Below, one piece after another: positions 16,850 through 25,183 of a DNA stretch of 39,377 nucleotides. Origin of the DNA: an uncultured Bacteroidales bacterium (lineage in GTDB: Bacteria; Bacteroidota; Bacteroidia; Bacteroidales; Muribaculaceae). Made by a program: the position numbers and the translations under genes. The notes under the pieces were generated by a model. It saw only the letters and a program-made list of their open reading frames with translations. It made no database searches and was not told where the DNA came from. The stretch is from NCBI GenBank assembly GCA_947175535.1, contig CAMWNF010000008.1, forward strand, positions 1 to 39,377. Direction: 5' to 3'. Numbering within the stretch: position 1 is the first letter of the stretch; each line of letters begins with the position of its first letter.

Positions 16850-17920
16850 TTATTTATCGCTCATATTGCGGTGGTGACGCATTATTTCAGCAGCCTGACG
16901 AAAATCGACTGGAGAACCGATATCAATCCATGTGCCGTTAATCGGAAAATATGTCACCTTGTGACCGTCAGCGATTGCGTTCTGTATGAAATCTGTCGCG
17001 TCAATGCGTTTGTCCGCTTCGAGCGTGTTTAATAATTTATTTGAAATAAGATATATACCAGCATTGGCATAATAAGAGAACGAAGGTTTCTCTTCAATGC
17101 CGGTTACTTGAGATCTATCGGTCGTCAGCACAGCATAAGGAACGGATACCTGATAAGGAATAACCGCTATGCTGATGGCTGCCTGTTCTGCGATATGTTT
17201 CATGTAGAAATCCTCGAAAGAAATGCTCGTAAGCAGGTCGGAATTCATGATAAGGCTTGTGCCTTCTTCTCCGTGATTTATCAGTGAAGCAGCCCCCAGA
17301 GTACCCAATGGTATCTCTTCGCGGATGCATTTTACATTTATTCCTGCCACCGGTTTCGAGAAGTGGTCATATATTTTTTCCGAAAGGTAACGAGTGCAGA
17401 CGGTTATATCCGTAATGCCGCATGCGGCGAGTGCCTCTATATTATAGTCGATAATGGCTTTTCCGTCAATCTCAAGCAAGGGTTTGGGGGTGTCGAGCGT
17501 CAAAGGTCTTAGGCGTTCGCCTTTTCCGCCCGCCATGAGAATTGCGCTGACAGGCAAGATGGTGTGCTTGACATTGAGATTTACAATCCCACATATTTTG
17601 CCATCCTCGTCAATTTCGGGTAAAATTGTTATGCCGCGTTCGCGACACTCCTTGAGTAATTCAATATCCGCTTTACCTTTTATTATGCTTTTGAACGAGC
17701 GGTACATGATATCCTTTACCGCGCTTTTTAGTTCCGCTCCCGAGAGAAGTGCGCGACGTATGTCTCCGTCAGTCAGGGTGCCGACGATTTTATGCTCATC
17801 ATCCTCAATGAATAATGTCATTTCATTTCCCGGCAGACTGTTCAGTTTGCTCAATGCATCGAGCAGTTGCTCATCACGGTGAATAATATGTCTGCTAATT
17901 GCGGTAGTACTCATATTCAT
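16850..17920 (-). CDS. CBS-domain sugar-phosphate nucleotidyltransferase (PtmE-like)
   Basis: 356 aa. Two CBS repeats at the N-terminus (about residues 1-120, e.g. [15 protein letters not shown] and GIVNLN) are followed by a nucleotidyltransferase domain ([31 protein letters not shown], with the GGxGxRL signature). This fusion is the arrangement of PtmE/LegE-type enzymes that make GDP-glucosamine-type donors for legionaminic acid in Campylobacter. Here it stands with a CMP-nonulosonate cytidylyltransferase and a hydrolysing 2-epimerase, which supports that role. It could also serve another NDP-sugar. Start at the first ATG; a second ATG is two codons later. Confidence 0.82.
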   Translation of the reverse strand: MNMSTTAISRHIIHRDEQLLDALSKLNSLPGNEMTLFIEDDEHKIVGTLTDGDIRRALLSGAELKSAVKDIMYRSFKSIIKGKADIELLKECRERGITILPEIDEDGKICGIVNLNVKHTILPVSAILMAGGKGERLRPLTLDTPKPLLEIDGKAIIDYNIEALAACGITDITVCTRYLSEKIYDHFSKPVAGINVKCIREEIPLGTLGAASLINHGEEGTSLIMNSDLLTSISFEDFYMKHIAEQAAISIAVIPYQVSVPYAVLTTDRSQVTGIEEKPSFSYYANAGIYLISNKLLNTLEADKRIDATDFIQNAIADGHKVTYFPINGTWIDIGSPVDFRQAAEIMRHHRNMSDK

Positions 17921-17923
17921 ATT

Positions 17924-18637
17924 CTATAACGGATGATTACGATGATTGGTTTGCTCTATCAAAGCTTCCGCTACAATCCAATCGGTCGGCGTGTCAATGT
18001 CGATACTCCGCTCTTTTGGCATCGCGAACGGCACTCTTTTCTCGAATTCTCCCAATGCATGAGCACGTATCGATTTTGGATTTATGACATATACCGCACC
18101 ATTATATTCCCATGCCGGGGGAGCATCCTGGCGTCTTGAGAGCTTTCCGTCACCTTTTGAAATATGAAGGAAACCGCTTTCTACATCTGTTTCGAAGCAG
18201 TTGTAATAAGGATTGGTAACCGCTTCTGTAACACTTACAACCATATCGATGTTATCGCTATACAGATTGAGACATTCTTTGATATCTTCGGCTGTGCGCA
18301 TGGGAGACGTGGGTTGTAACAGTACAACGCAGTCATATTTTATTCCATTTTTTTCAGCCCAGTCCATAGCATCGAGAATGACCTCACGGCTTCCTGACTT
18401 GTCGGTGGCAAGTTCGGCAGGGCGCATATAGTCAACTTTCAAGTCCAATGCGCGTCCAACCTGTGCTATTTCTTCCGAATCGGTCGAGAGGATGATATGA
18501 TTGTCATCAGTGGCGCATTCTTTAGCGACCTCGATGGTATATGCTATGAGCGGGCGCCCGCATAAAGGTTTTATGTTTTTTCCGGGGATGCCTTTGCTTC
18601 CTCCGCGCGCCGGTATGATATATAGAGGTGTTATCAT
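17924..18637 (-). CDS. Acylneuraminate/legionaminate cytidylyltransferase
   Basis: 237 aa. The N-terminus IIPARGGSKGIPGKNIKPLCGRPLI is the signature of CMP-NeuAc/CMP-legionaminate synthetases, followed by LQPTSPMRTAEDI and a C-terminal IDIDTPTDWIVAEAL. The enzyme activates a nonulosonic acid with CTP. NeuA and LegF cannot be separated with certainty by eye; the neighbours favour the legionaminate-type branch. Its ATG overlaps the end of the 2-epimerase gene by 4 nt. Confidence 0.88.
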   Translation of the reverse strand: MITPLYIIPARGGSKGIPGKNIKPLCGRPLIAYTIEVAKECATDDNHIILSTDSEEIAQVGRALDLKVDYMRPAELATDKSGSREVILDAMDWAEKNGIKYDCVVLLQPTSPMRTAEDIKECLNLYSDNIDMVVSVTEAVTNPYYNCFETDVESGFLHISKGDGKLSRRQDAPPAWEYNGAVYVINPKSIRAHALGEFEKRVPFAMPKERSIDIDTPTDWIVAEALIEQTNHRNHPL

Positions 18638-19818
18638 TCTTTCTGATTTTCGTAAAAACGTTTGGCACTCAATCCTGACAGATCTACAGACATTATGGTG
18701 TCGACCATAGTTTGCAGCGTATCGGGCTTATAATATGGATTTTCGCGTTTGGCTGCCAATGCCCTGAATTCAGAACTTCGAGCAATTTTTATGGCTTGAG
18801 AAATCTCGGCTTCGCTGTTGCCGCAGTGAATTACCGAATTTGCCGACAATCGCCCACGCTGTCTGATGCCTATATCGATTGAAGGAATTCCTGATGATGC
18901 GACTTCGACAATTCCGCTCGACGAATTGCCGATTGAGAATTCAGCATATTCAAGAGCAGAAAGATAGCGTCTCATGCCAAGCGATTTTACAAGCTTTACA
19001 CGTTTAGGATGCTTCGATGCAAAGTCCTTTATTTCTGCTATTATCTTACTCGAACCGCTGTCATTGTTGGGGTAGGTGAGTAATAAGTTGAGATTATCTT
19101 CGCGTTCAAGTGCTGACAGCATTTCGTGACATTGTTGTCCGGGGTCCGCCTCGTCAAGCGTTGCAGGATGAAAAGTTGCTACGGCAAAAGGCGCGGATAA
19201 ATCAAAATCAATATCTTCACTTAATTGCCGCCGGTCGAGAATAGGGATATTACGGATATTCCAGACACCGATTGCTCCTGTGTCGATAACCCGTTCGGGA
19301 TTTTCACCCATTGCGATTACACGCTTTCTGGCATCCTCGGTTTCAGTGAGGTGGATTGATGACAGTTTGGTGATGGCATGCCGGATAGAGTCATCGATGG
19401 CTCCTTCCGATATCGTGCCGCCGGCTATATGGACAATAGGTATGTGCATCAACACGGCTGCGGAAGCAACGGCAAGCATCTCATATCTGTCTCCTAATAT
19501 AACTGTCAGTTCAGGTTTGATTTTCTGAAATACGTCTGCCATGCCTGTCATGCATATGCCCATTGCTTTGACTCTGGCTGCAGGGCTGTCGTCTTCGCAT
19601 GGCATATTAACTTTTTCCGGCTCGAAACCATCTGCGATAATATCATTGACGGTCATTCCGAATCGTTCGCTCAGATGCATGTTGGTGGCAATAATCCGCA
19701 CATCGCAGTCGTCCCTGCCATTCAGAGCTTTGGCGATAGGGGAGAGTAGCCCCCAGTCAGCCCTGGTACTCGTCACTATACATATTCTACGTCTGTGCAT
19801 GGGTCGGTTTTGCGGCAT
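18634..19818 (-). CDS. Hydrolysing UDP-GlcNAc 2-epimerase (NeuC/LegG-like)
   Basis: 394 aa. Features of the hydrolysing 2-epimerase family are ICIVTSTRADWGLLSPI at the N-terminus, LGDRYEMLAVASAAVLMHIPIVHIAGGTISEGAIDDSIRHAITK in the middle, and IGNSSSGIVEVASSGIPSIDIGIRQRGR near the UDP-binding site. The product would be ManNAc (NeuC) or a 2,4-diacetamido-6-deoxymannose (LegG). First gene of a minus-strand operon that continues through the two activation genes to obgE-prmC-recX. No nonulosonate synthase (NeuB/LegI) is encoded in this window. Confidence 0.88.
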   Translation of the reverse strand: MPQNRPMHRRRICIVTSTRADWGLLSPIAKALNGRDDCDVRIIATNMHLSERFGMTVNDIIADGFEPEKVNMPCEDDSPAARVKAMGICMTGMADVFQKIKPELTVILGDRYEMLAVASAAVLMHIPIVHIAGGTISEGAIDDSIRHAITKLSSIHLTETEDARKRVIAMGENPERVIDTGAIGVWNIRNIPILDRRQLSEDIDFDLSAPFAVATFHPATLDEADPGQQCHEMLSALEREDNLNLLLTYPNNDSGSSKIIAEIKDFASKHPKRVKLVKSLGMRRYLSALEYAEFSIGNSSSGIVEVASSGIPSIDIGIRQRGRLSANSVIHCGNSEAEISQAIKIARSSEFRALAAKRENPYYKPDTLQTMVDTIMSVDLSGLSAKRFYENQKE

Positions 19819-19835
19819 TGAAAAAATGTATTATG

Positions 19836-19843
19836 CAAAGTTA
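19836..19843 (-). promoter_or_regulatory. -7 element of the nonulosonate-obgE operon
   Basis: Plus-strand CAAAGTTA reads TAACTTTG on the minus strand, 18 nt ahead of the 2-epimerase start. A clear -33 TTG was not found at the preferred distance. Confidence 0.5.
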
Positions 19844-19913
19844 ATAAAACCCGTTAACACTTTTATGATTTATTTGACCTATTTCGAAAAAGTATTTAAC
19901 GACTCCACAAAAA

Positions 19914-19945
19914 TTTGCCGGAGTGTCGGCGAATACTTATCTTTG
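19914..19945 (+). promoter_or_regulatory. Promoter of the DUF4465 lipoprotein gene
   Basis: TTTG (19914-19917) and TATCTTTG (19938-19945) with 20 nt between them match the Bacteroidetes consensus closely. The start codon at 20010 leaves a 5' leader of about 60 nt. Confidence 0.7.
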
Positions 19946-20009
19946 TACATGTATTAGTTGAAATATATATTTTAATCCCTAATTTATACAGATTAATTAC
20001 TTTTAGTTT

Positions 20010-20795
20010 ATGAAATCATTTAAGTTTTTTGCTGTTGCGGCAATATGTGCTTGCTCAATATTCGGTTTTACCTCATGTAACAACGATGATGGTCCCTCTA
20101 TTAAGCTCTATCAGATAGATTTGGAGAAGGCTCAGATTGAATTTAATTCGGATAATTACTGGGCTGATTGCTATAATGCTGCGACAGGAGATCTAAAGAT
20201 AGGAAATTTTTCGTTCAGCCATAAGGCATGGGCGGACGAGTATGACGGTGTGTCATATCCTGCATGGAAAGGTTTTTGCCCTTCTAAGGTAAATGATAAT
20301 ACCGAGCATGCCGATGACTGGGTTGCTCATCAGTGGGCATGTGTACCTCAGAACCCCAATGATATAGTTTATCTGGTCGGAAATAGCGAGGCTGTTGTAA
20401 GTGAAAATCCTCTTGCAAACGACAAATGTTCGCTTAGCGTCAATGAAGGCTACTTCATTCCTCAGTATGCATTCGTGGCAAATTCTACTTATGCTTACTA
20501 TGCAGCTAAGAACGGAACAGCATTTAATCCCAAATTCACTACTACTGATAATTTTGTGCTGAATGTTGTCGGAGTCCGCAACGGTGTCATGACTAAACAG
20601 CTTAAATATCCTCTTATGGCGGGTGGTCAGTTCCTTTTGGATTGGGCTTACATTTCACTTGCCGAACTTGGCACGGTCGACAAAGTTCTGTTCTATATCG
20701 ATTCAACCCAGAAAAACGCTTACGGGCTCACCGTTCCGGCATATTTCTGTCTGACAAGCTTTGTATATAGCTTGCCGGCGGATGAAGCGAAATAA
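20010..20795 (+). CDS. DUF4465 domain lipoprotein
   Basis: 261 aa. The signal MKSFKFFAVAAICACSIFGFTSCNND ends in a lipobox Cys at residue 23. The body has DUF4465-like landmarks: YPAWKGFCPSKVND (compare W-x-GF-S-N in the family), QYAFVAN, and a C-terminal DWAYISLAELGTVDKVLFYID with VPAYFCLTSF. DUF4465 proteins are surface or periplasmic proteins of unknown function in Bacteroidetes, often near TonB systems. Here it is a single-gene unit with its own promoter and terminator. Confidence 0.78.
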   Translation: MKSFKFFAVAAICACSIFGFTSCNNDDGPSIKLYQIDLEKAQIEFNSDNYWADCYNAATGDLKIGNFSFSHKAWADEYDGVSYPAWKGFCPSKVNDNTEHADDWVAHQWACVPQNPNDIVYLVGNSEAVVSENPLANDKCSLSVNEGYFIPQYAFVANSTYAYYAAKNGTAFNPKFTTTDNFVLNVVGVRNGVMTKQLKYPLMAGGQFLLDWAYISLAELGTVDKVLFYIDSTQKNAYGLTVPAYFCLTSFVYSLPADEAK

Positions 20796-20830
20796 AAATA
20801 ATCCGCTTTTATAGAAATCTATTCACAAAG

Positions 20831-20855
20831 AAGATCGCATTGCGGTCTTTTTTGT
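20831..20855 (+). terminator. Rho-independent terminator of the DUF4465 gene
   Basis: AAGATCGC (20831-20838) pairs with GCGGTCTT (20842-20849) over a 3-nt loop with one G-U pair, followed by a T-run. Confidence 0.75.
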
Positions 20856-20889
20856 GTTTTGAAATGTCTATATTCACTGAATAATTATC

Positions 20890-20897
20890 TACCTTTG
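20890..20897 (+). promoter_or_regulatory. -7 promoter element before dusB
   Basis: TACCTTTG fits TAnnTTTG and ends 18 nt ahead of the dusB ATG at 20916. No well-spaced -33 element is seen. Confidence 0.45.
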
Positions 20898-20915
20898 TAT
20901 TGAAATAAGTTTGAC

Positions 20916-21905
20916 ATGAAAATAGGTAATATCGATTTAGGCGAACGTCCCGTGATGCTGGCTCCAATGGAGGATGTCACGGACGAATCGTTCCGGCTCA
21001 TATGCAAAGAGTTCGGAGCCGATATGACCTATACGGAATTTGTTTCGGCAGATGCTCTTATCCGCAACATTGCGGCAACGACACGTAAATTAAATATAAA
21101 TCCTGCCGAACGTCCTACTGCCATTCAGATATATGGTCGTGAGGTAGAGCCGATGGTAGAGGCAGCCCGAATCGTAGAAGCAGCCAATCCTGATATTATC
21201 GATATCAACTTCGGTTGTCCGGTTAAAAAGGTAGCAGGTAAGGGTGCTGGAGCCGGAATGCTGCGTGATATTCCAAAGATGTTGCAGATTACGCGCGCGG
21301 TCGTGGATGCGGTGAAATTGCCGGTTACTGTTAAGACCAGACTCGGCTGGGACCATAATTCAAAAATCATCGTCGAACTTGCAGAGCAGCTCCAGGATTG
21401 TGGTATTCAGGCTCTGACCGTCCACGGACGCACTCGTTCGCAGATGTACACAGGCGACGCTGACTGGGAAATGATTGCTAAGGTAAAATCCAATCCCCGA
21501 CTCGCTATTCCTGTAATAGGTAACGGCGATATTACCACGCCCGAGCGACTGCGTGAGGCATTTGATCGTTATGGTGTCGATGGCGTTATGGTCGGTCGAG
21601 CTTCGATAGGAGCGCCATGGGTTTTTCGAGAGCTGAAAGCAGCGCTTGACCCCTCGCTGACACAGCCTACAGTGTCGGAAAAATTTGATTGCCTGCGTCG
21701 TCAGATACGCGAAAGTATCAACCGTATTGACGAGTATCGGGGGATATTGCATATTCGTCGCCATCTCGCGGCGTCTCCGCTTTTCAAGAGCATACCTAAT
21801 TTCCGTCCGACCCGCATTGCCATGCTTCAGGCGGCGACTTACAATGAGTTGCTCGATATCATTGCTGACGTTGAGAATAATATTTTGCCTCGCTTGTGTG
21901 TATGA
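20916..21905 (+). CDS. dusB: tRNA-dihydrouridine synthase (DusB-type)
   Basis: 329 aa. FMN barrel motifs are LAPMEDVTDESFRLICKEFGAD at the N-terminus, DINFGCPVKKVAGKGAGAGML with the catalytic Cys, KTRLGWD, TVHGRTRSQMYTGDADW and IPVIGNGDI, then GVDGVMVGRASIGAPWVF. The family reduces uridine in tRNA D-loops. The stop overlaps the next ATG (ATGA at 21902-21905), so the DUF2807-like gene is translationally coupled. Confidence 0.95.
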   Translation: MKIGNIDLGERPVMLAPMEDVTDESFRLICKEFGADMTYTEFVSADALIRNIAATTRKLNINPAERPTAIQIYGREVEPMVEAARIVEAANPDIIDINFGCPVKKVAGKGAGAGMLRDIPKMLQITRAVVDAVKLPVTVKTRLGWDHNSKIIVELAEQLQDCGIQALTVHGRTRSQMYTGDADWEMIAKVKSNPRLAIPVIGNGDITTPERLREAFDRYGVDGVMVGRASIGAPWVFRELKAALDPSLTQPTVSEKFDCLRRQIRESINRIDEYRGILHIRRHLAASPLFKSIPNFRPTRIAMLQAATYNELLDIIADVENNILPRLCV

Positions 21906-22648
21906 AGGTGTTTCGGTTGATTATTGGCTTTTGTGTGCTTATCGTCGGTGCGTTAGTCGCTGAAGGTCGCTCTTTTGACGAACTTCATGTCGCAGGTTCT
22001 TGCGAAGTACATGTCATTTGCAATCAGGATTCCGTCGGGATGCTTGTCAAGCATGATGATGCCGTTAACATTAAGTTTTCATATGCGGGCGCGTCGTTGA
22101 ATGTTTCGGTTCCGTCAGTCCCGGGCGTGCGTAACCTGCCTAAACTGACTCTATATTCTGACACACTTTTGCGGGTGGTTGAAGTGGCCGGGCGTGCGAA
22201 AGTGGTAATTGATGAGATAAAGTCAGGAGAATCTCTTGCATTGGTGGTTTCGGGCGCATCGTCAATGTCGATAGATGATATGTCGGCTCCGAATATTAAT
22301 GTGTCGCTTTCCGGTTCGGGCTTGATTTCAATATCGGGTGAACTTACTGCATCGACGTTGAACTTTTCGGTCTCAGGCAGCGGAAAGATAAAGGCGGATG
22401 CCGTCACGGCTTCCCGGATGACTGTTACTCAGCGGGGTAGCGGTAAGTTGTCGTTCGCCGGTTCTGCCCGCGATTGTGCGGTTGTTGAGAGAGGGAACGG
22501 TTCTGTTGAACTTCAACAACTCGTTACCGGCAAACTGGATTTGAAAATCTTCGGAGACGGACATATCTATTATCCGGCGGGTGTTCCTGTCAAATTGGGC
22601 GGAAATACCGAAAATATAATACAAGTAAAACCATATCAACCCTTATAA
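21902..22648 (+). CDS. DUF2807 (GIN-like) secreted protein, copy 1
   Basis: 248 aa from the ATG at 21902, which overlaps the dusB stop; the GTG at 21896 is rejected. A signal peptide (MKVFRLIIGFCVLIVGALVAEG) precedes a repetitive beta-solenoid-like body rich in Ser, Gly and Val (VVSGASSMSIDDM, NVSLSGSGLISISG, NFSVSGSGKIKADAV), typical of DUF2807 head-GIN domains. Such proteins are cell-surface or periplasmic and of unknown function. A tandem relative follows after 3 nt. Confidence 0.75.
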   Translation: MKVFRLIIGFCVLIVGALVAEGRSFDELHVAGSCEVHVICNQDSVGMLVKHDDAVNIKFSYAGASLNVSVPSVPGVRNLPKLTLYSDTLLRVVEVAGRAKVVIDEIKSGESLALVVSGASSMSIDDMSAPNINVSLSGSGLISISGELTASTLNFSVSGSGKIKADAVTASRMTVTQRGSGKLSFAGSARDCAVVERGNGSVELQQLVTGKLDLKIFGDGHIYYPAGVPVKLGGNTENIIQVKPYQPL

Positions 22649-22651
22649 ATT

Positions 22652-23377
22652 ATGAAATTGAATTATAGAGCTGGCATGATTCTTTTAGCTGCCTTTGCAG
22701 TAGCATCCTCGTCGACGGCTCAGAAAAGTATGTATAAACTCGATGTAGGTGATTTTAGTGAATTTAAGGTTAACGACGGTATAAATGTCGAATATAACTG
22801 TTCGACGGACTCTGCCGGATGGGCTTATTTCGAGTGTGACGCTGCGACAGCGCAGAAACTGATGTTTACAAATAAGAAAAATAGTCTTGTCATTCAGATT
22901 GATGCAGAGGGAACAACTATTAGTGACTTGCCCACGCTCAAAATCTATTCAATGACGCTTCAGAAAGTTGAAAATTCCGGAGATTCTGTTGTTAGAATAG
23001 GCAGAATGGTGCCGGTCAGAGAATTCAAAGCGTCAGTTGTCGGAAACGGAACTCTTATTATCGATAATGTTCAGACCCATAAAGCCGATTTGTCTATCCG
23101 TACTGGAAATGGTCATCTTGTCGCTAATGGTTCTACGCGAGAAGCCAATTTGCGTAATGTCGGCACCGGTCGACTCGAGGCGTCGGGACTGGAGTCGGAA
23201 CGGACAAAATGTAATGTGTTCGGTACCGGTCCGATTGACTGTAATGCGTCTGCTTCGCTCACCGTTACAGGGGCTGGCTCGGGGAAAGTCTATTACGGCG
23301 GGACTCCTCAGACGATTACCAACCGCGCTATAGGAGTCAAAGCCATTTCGATGGATACGAATCAAGTGATTGATTGA
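22652..23377 (+). CDS. DUF2807-like secreted protein, copy 2
   Basis: 241 aa with signal peptide MKLNYRAGMILLAAFAVASSSTAQ. It has the same layout as the preceding protein (KLDVGDFSEFKVNDGINVEYNC, LPTLKIYSMTLQKVENSGDSVV, SVVGNGTLIIDNVQTHKADLSIRTGNGHLVANG) but is diverged. It probably arose by tandem duplication and may form a pair with copy 1. The gene ends at a terminator. Confidence 0.72.
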   Translation: MKLNYRAGMILLAAFAVASSSTAQKSMYKLDVGDFSEFKVNDGINVEYNCSTDSAGWAYFECDAATAQKLMFTNKKNSLVIQIDAEGTTISDLPTLKIYSMTLQKVENSGDSVVRIGRMVPVREFKASVVGNGTLIIDNVQTHKADLSIRTGNGHLVANGSTREANLRNVGTGRLEASGLESERTKCNVFGTGPIDCNASASLTVTGAGSGKVYYGGTPQTITNRAIGVKAISMDTNQVID

Positions 23378-23378
23378 T

Positions 23379-23418
23379 GCGATTATAGCGTGTTCTTTCG
23401 TGATAATTGCTGTTTTTT
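23379..23418 (+). terminator. Terminator after the DUF2807 pair
   Basis: Imperfect hairpin between GCGATTATAGCG (23379-23390) and CGTGATAATTGC (23399-23410), with one mismatch and G-U pairs, followed by T6 at 23413-23418. Confidence 0.65.
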
Positions 23419-23453
23419 AACTAAAACGATTCCCGATAATTTGTTTTATTCGG

Positions 23454-23461
23454 TATCTTTG
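23454..23461 (+). promoter_or_regulatory. -7 element before the DUF4855 gene
   Basis: TATCTTTG matches the -7 consensus and lies 29 nt upstream of the GTG start at 23491. No well-spaced TTG is seen. Confidence 0.45.
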
Positions 23462-23490
23462 TAATATAAAACCTAAAACCTGATTATATA

Positions 23491-24945
23491 GTGAAAAAAA
23501 TATCTCTTATCGCAGGTCTGCTCTGCGCTTCTCTCTTTGCTTCTGCAGAGAATAATTCGTTTTATGCGGAAGTTACCGATATCGATGATTTGGCACTGAT
23601 TTATATTGGAAGTCAGCATCGCCCTGACTGGAATAAGGACTTGTTTACCCCCTACGTGGTGCATACATATCCTGACGGCTCTAAGTCTTGGATGTTCGAT
23701 GGTTTTCTGATGATTGAATTTCTTGCGTATAACGAGCAGGGTCTTCAAGTATCGTTCGGTGAGACCACTGAACAGGTTCAGGGTGCAAAGAAAGCCGATT
23801 GGGAACGTCTACTCCATGAACAGCTCGGAACCAAGACGGGTTATGGTTGTCGTGCGCTTGACAATCTGATTGACGAGCTCATTCCCGAACTTGGCGAACC
23901 CGGGCACAAACATAAAGTAGTGTTTACTCTTCCTGTTGCAGAAGTTAAATCGGATATTTGGGGTACTATAAATAACAGCCGAACGCTTGACTTTACCAAA
24001 GTGCAGGATCGTATCGACGGAATGAAATGGTATGCCGACCAATTGATTTCAGAGTGGAAAAAGGCGGGGTTCAAGCATCTTGAACTTGAAGGCGTATATT
24101 GGACTAACGAGACTTTCGGTAATACTGCCCTGCAGATGGCTCAGTCGGTCAATCAGTACTATCACGACAAAGATTTGAAGGTCTATTGGATACCTTATCT
24201 TACGCGATATACAGATAAGACCGCGCCGACTCCGGAGCAGGTCTATGATATAGCTCCGAATCAGAATGCTGATAACTGGGAGTCATATGGTATAGATGTC
24301 GTTTACATCCAGCCTAATTACTATTTCCGCGATTGGCAACCGATGAAGTATATAGAGCAGGCGATGGACTATGCTGATAATAAAGAGTTTGGTCTTGAAA
24401 TGGAATTTGAAGGCTATAATTACTCATGGGACCCGAAAACACAGACACGTTCTCGATTGACTCCATATAACTGTGGATTATACTCTTTCTCGCCGACATA
24501 TTATCAGCGTTTTGTCGACTATATAGATAAATTCGAGGAAAATCATGAATTCGAATATGCCCCGTTGGCTTACTACTCCGGTTTCCAAGGCGTTTATGAT
24601 TTCGAAAAATCAGGTAATGCCAAAGACAAAGAAATTATTAACAGGTTGGCAACTCTTATTAATCGGCGTCATGTCATATCCGGTTGGGATTCCGCACCCC
24701 GCACAACAGGAATCGATGATATTGCAGTCGACGACCGAATTCTTGCCTACGGACTTGAAGGAGCGATTTACATCGCGCGTGAAGCCTTTGAAGACGCGGC
24801 GATTTATTCGCTCGATGGAAAAGTAATATACGCTGCAGGCTCCACCAAGGGCGAAAAACTCACCTATGGAGAGACCGTTCCCTGCGCCCCGGGCATCTAC
24901 ATCGTCCGCGTCGGCTCCCACTCCATAAAAGTCTCGGTGAAATAA
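23491..24945 (+). CDS. DUF4855 secreted protein with C-terminal sorting-type domain
   Basis: 484 aa from a GTG start, chosen because the signal peptide MKKISLIAGLLCASLFASAE begins there. The central region (residues 30-390) resembles DUF4855, a TIM-barrel-like domain of uncertain, possibly glycoside-hydrolase-like function (DRIDGMKWYADQLISEWKKAGFKHLELEGVYWTNE, YIQPNYYFRD, EMEFEG with acidic residues in an active-site-like position). The C-terminal 75 residues (AIYSLDGKVIYAAG ... APGIYIVRVGSHSIKVSVK) look like a type IX secretion or surface-attachment domain. Codons in the last 100 nt switch to C-ending forms. Confidence 0.75.
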   Translation: MKKISLIAGLLCASLFASAENNSFYAEVTDIDDLALIYIGSQHRPDWNKDLFTPYVVHTYPDGSKSWMFDGFLMIEFLAYNEQGLQVSFGETTEQVQGAKKADWERLLHEQLGTKTGYGCRALDNLIDELIPELGEPGHKHKVVFTLPVAEVKSDIWGTINNSRTLDFTKVQDRIDGMKWYADQLISEWKKAGFKHLELEGVYWTNETFGNTALQMAQSVNQYYHDKDLKVYWIPYLTRYTDKTAPTPEQVYDIAPNQNADNWESYGIDVVYIQPNYYFRDWQPMKYIEQAMDYADNKEFGLEMEFEGYNYSWDPKTQTRSRLTPYNCGLYSFSPTYYQRFVDYIDKFEENHEFEYAPLAYYSGFQGVYDFEKSGNAKDKEIINRLATLINRRHVISGWDSAPRTTGIDDIAVDDRILAYGLEGAIYIAREAFEDAAIYSLDGKVIYAAGSTKGEKLTYGETVPCAPGIYIVRVGSHSIKVSVK

Positions 24946-24965
24946 AATCTACCGGATAAAAATAT

Positions 24966-25020
24966 AAATCTCCGCCGACAACCATGGGCATTTGACTGGT
25001 TTTCGGCGGAGATTTTATTA
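24966..25020. terminator. Bidirectional terminator hairpin
   Basis: Perfect 13-bp arms (24966-24978 and 25003-25015) with an inner AACCA/TGGTT stem. The flanks are T-rich downstream and A-rich upstream, so it can stop transcription from the DUF4855 gene on the plus strand and from the WecA-like gene on the minus strand. Confidence 0.8.
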
Positions 25021-25183
25021 TTTGCTTTTTGTCGGAAAAATAATCCCTTCGCTATATATATTGTGTATGCAGTGATCTATACTTTGGGGATTGTTCAACC
25101 CAATAGCGATTTATTCACTATGCTAGGTGCTTGTCGGTCTGGCTTCGTTAATTGACAAATACGGTAATTAGGTGTAAAGTTTT

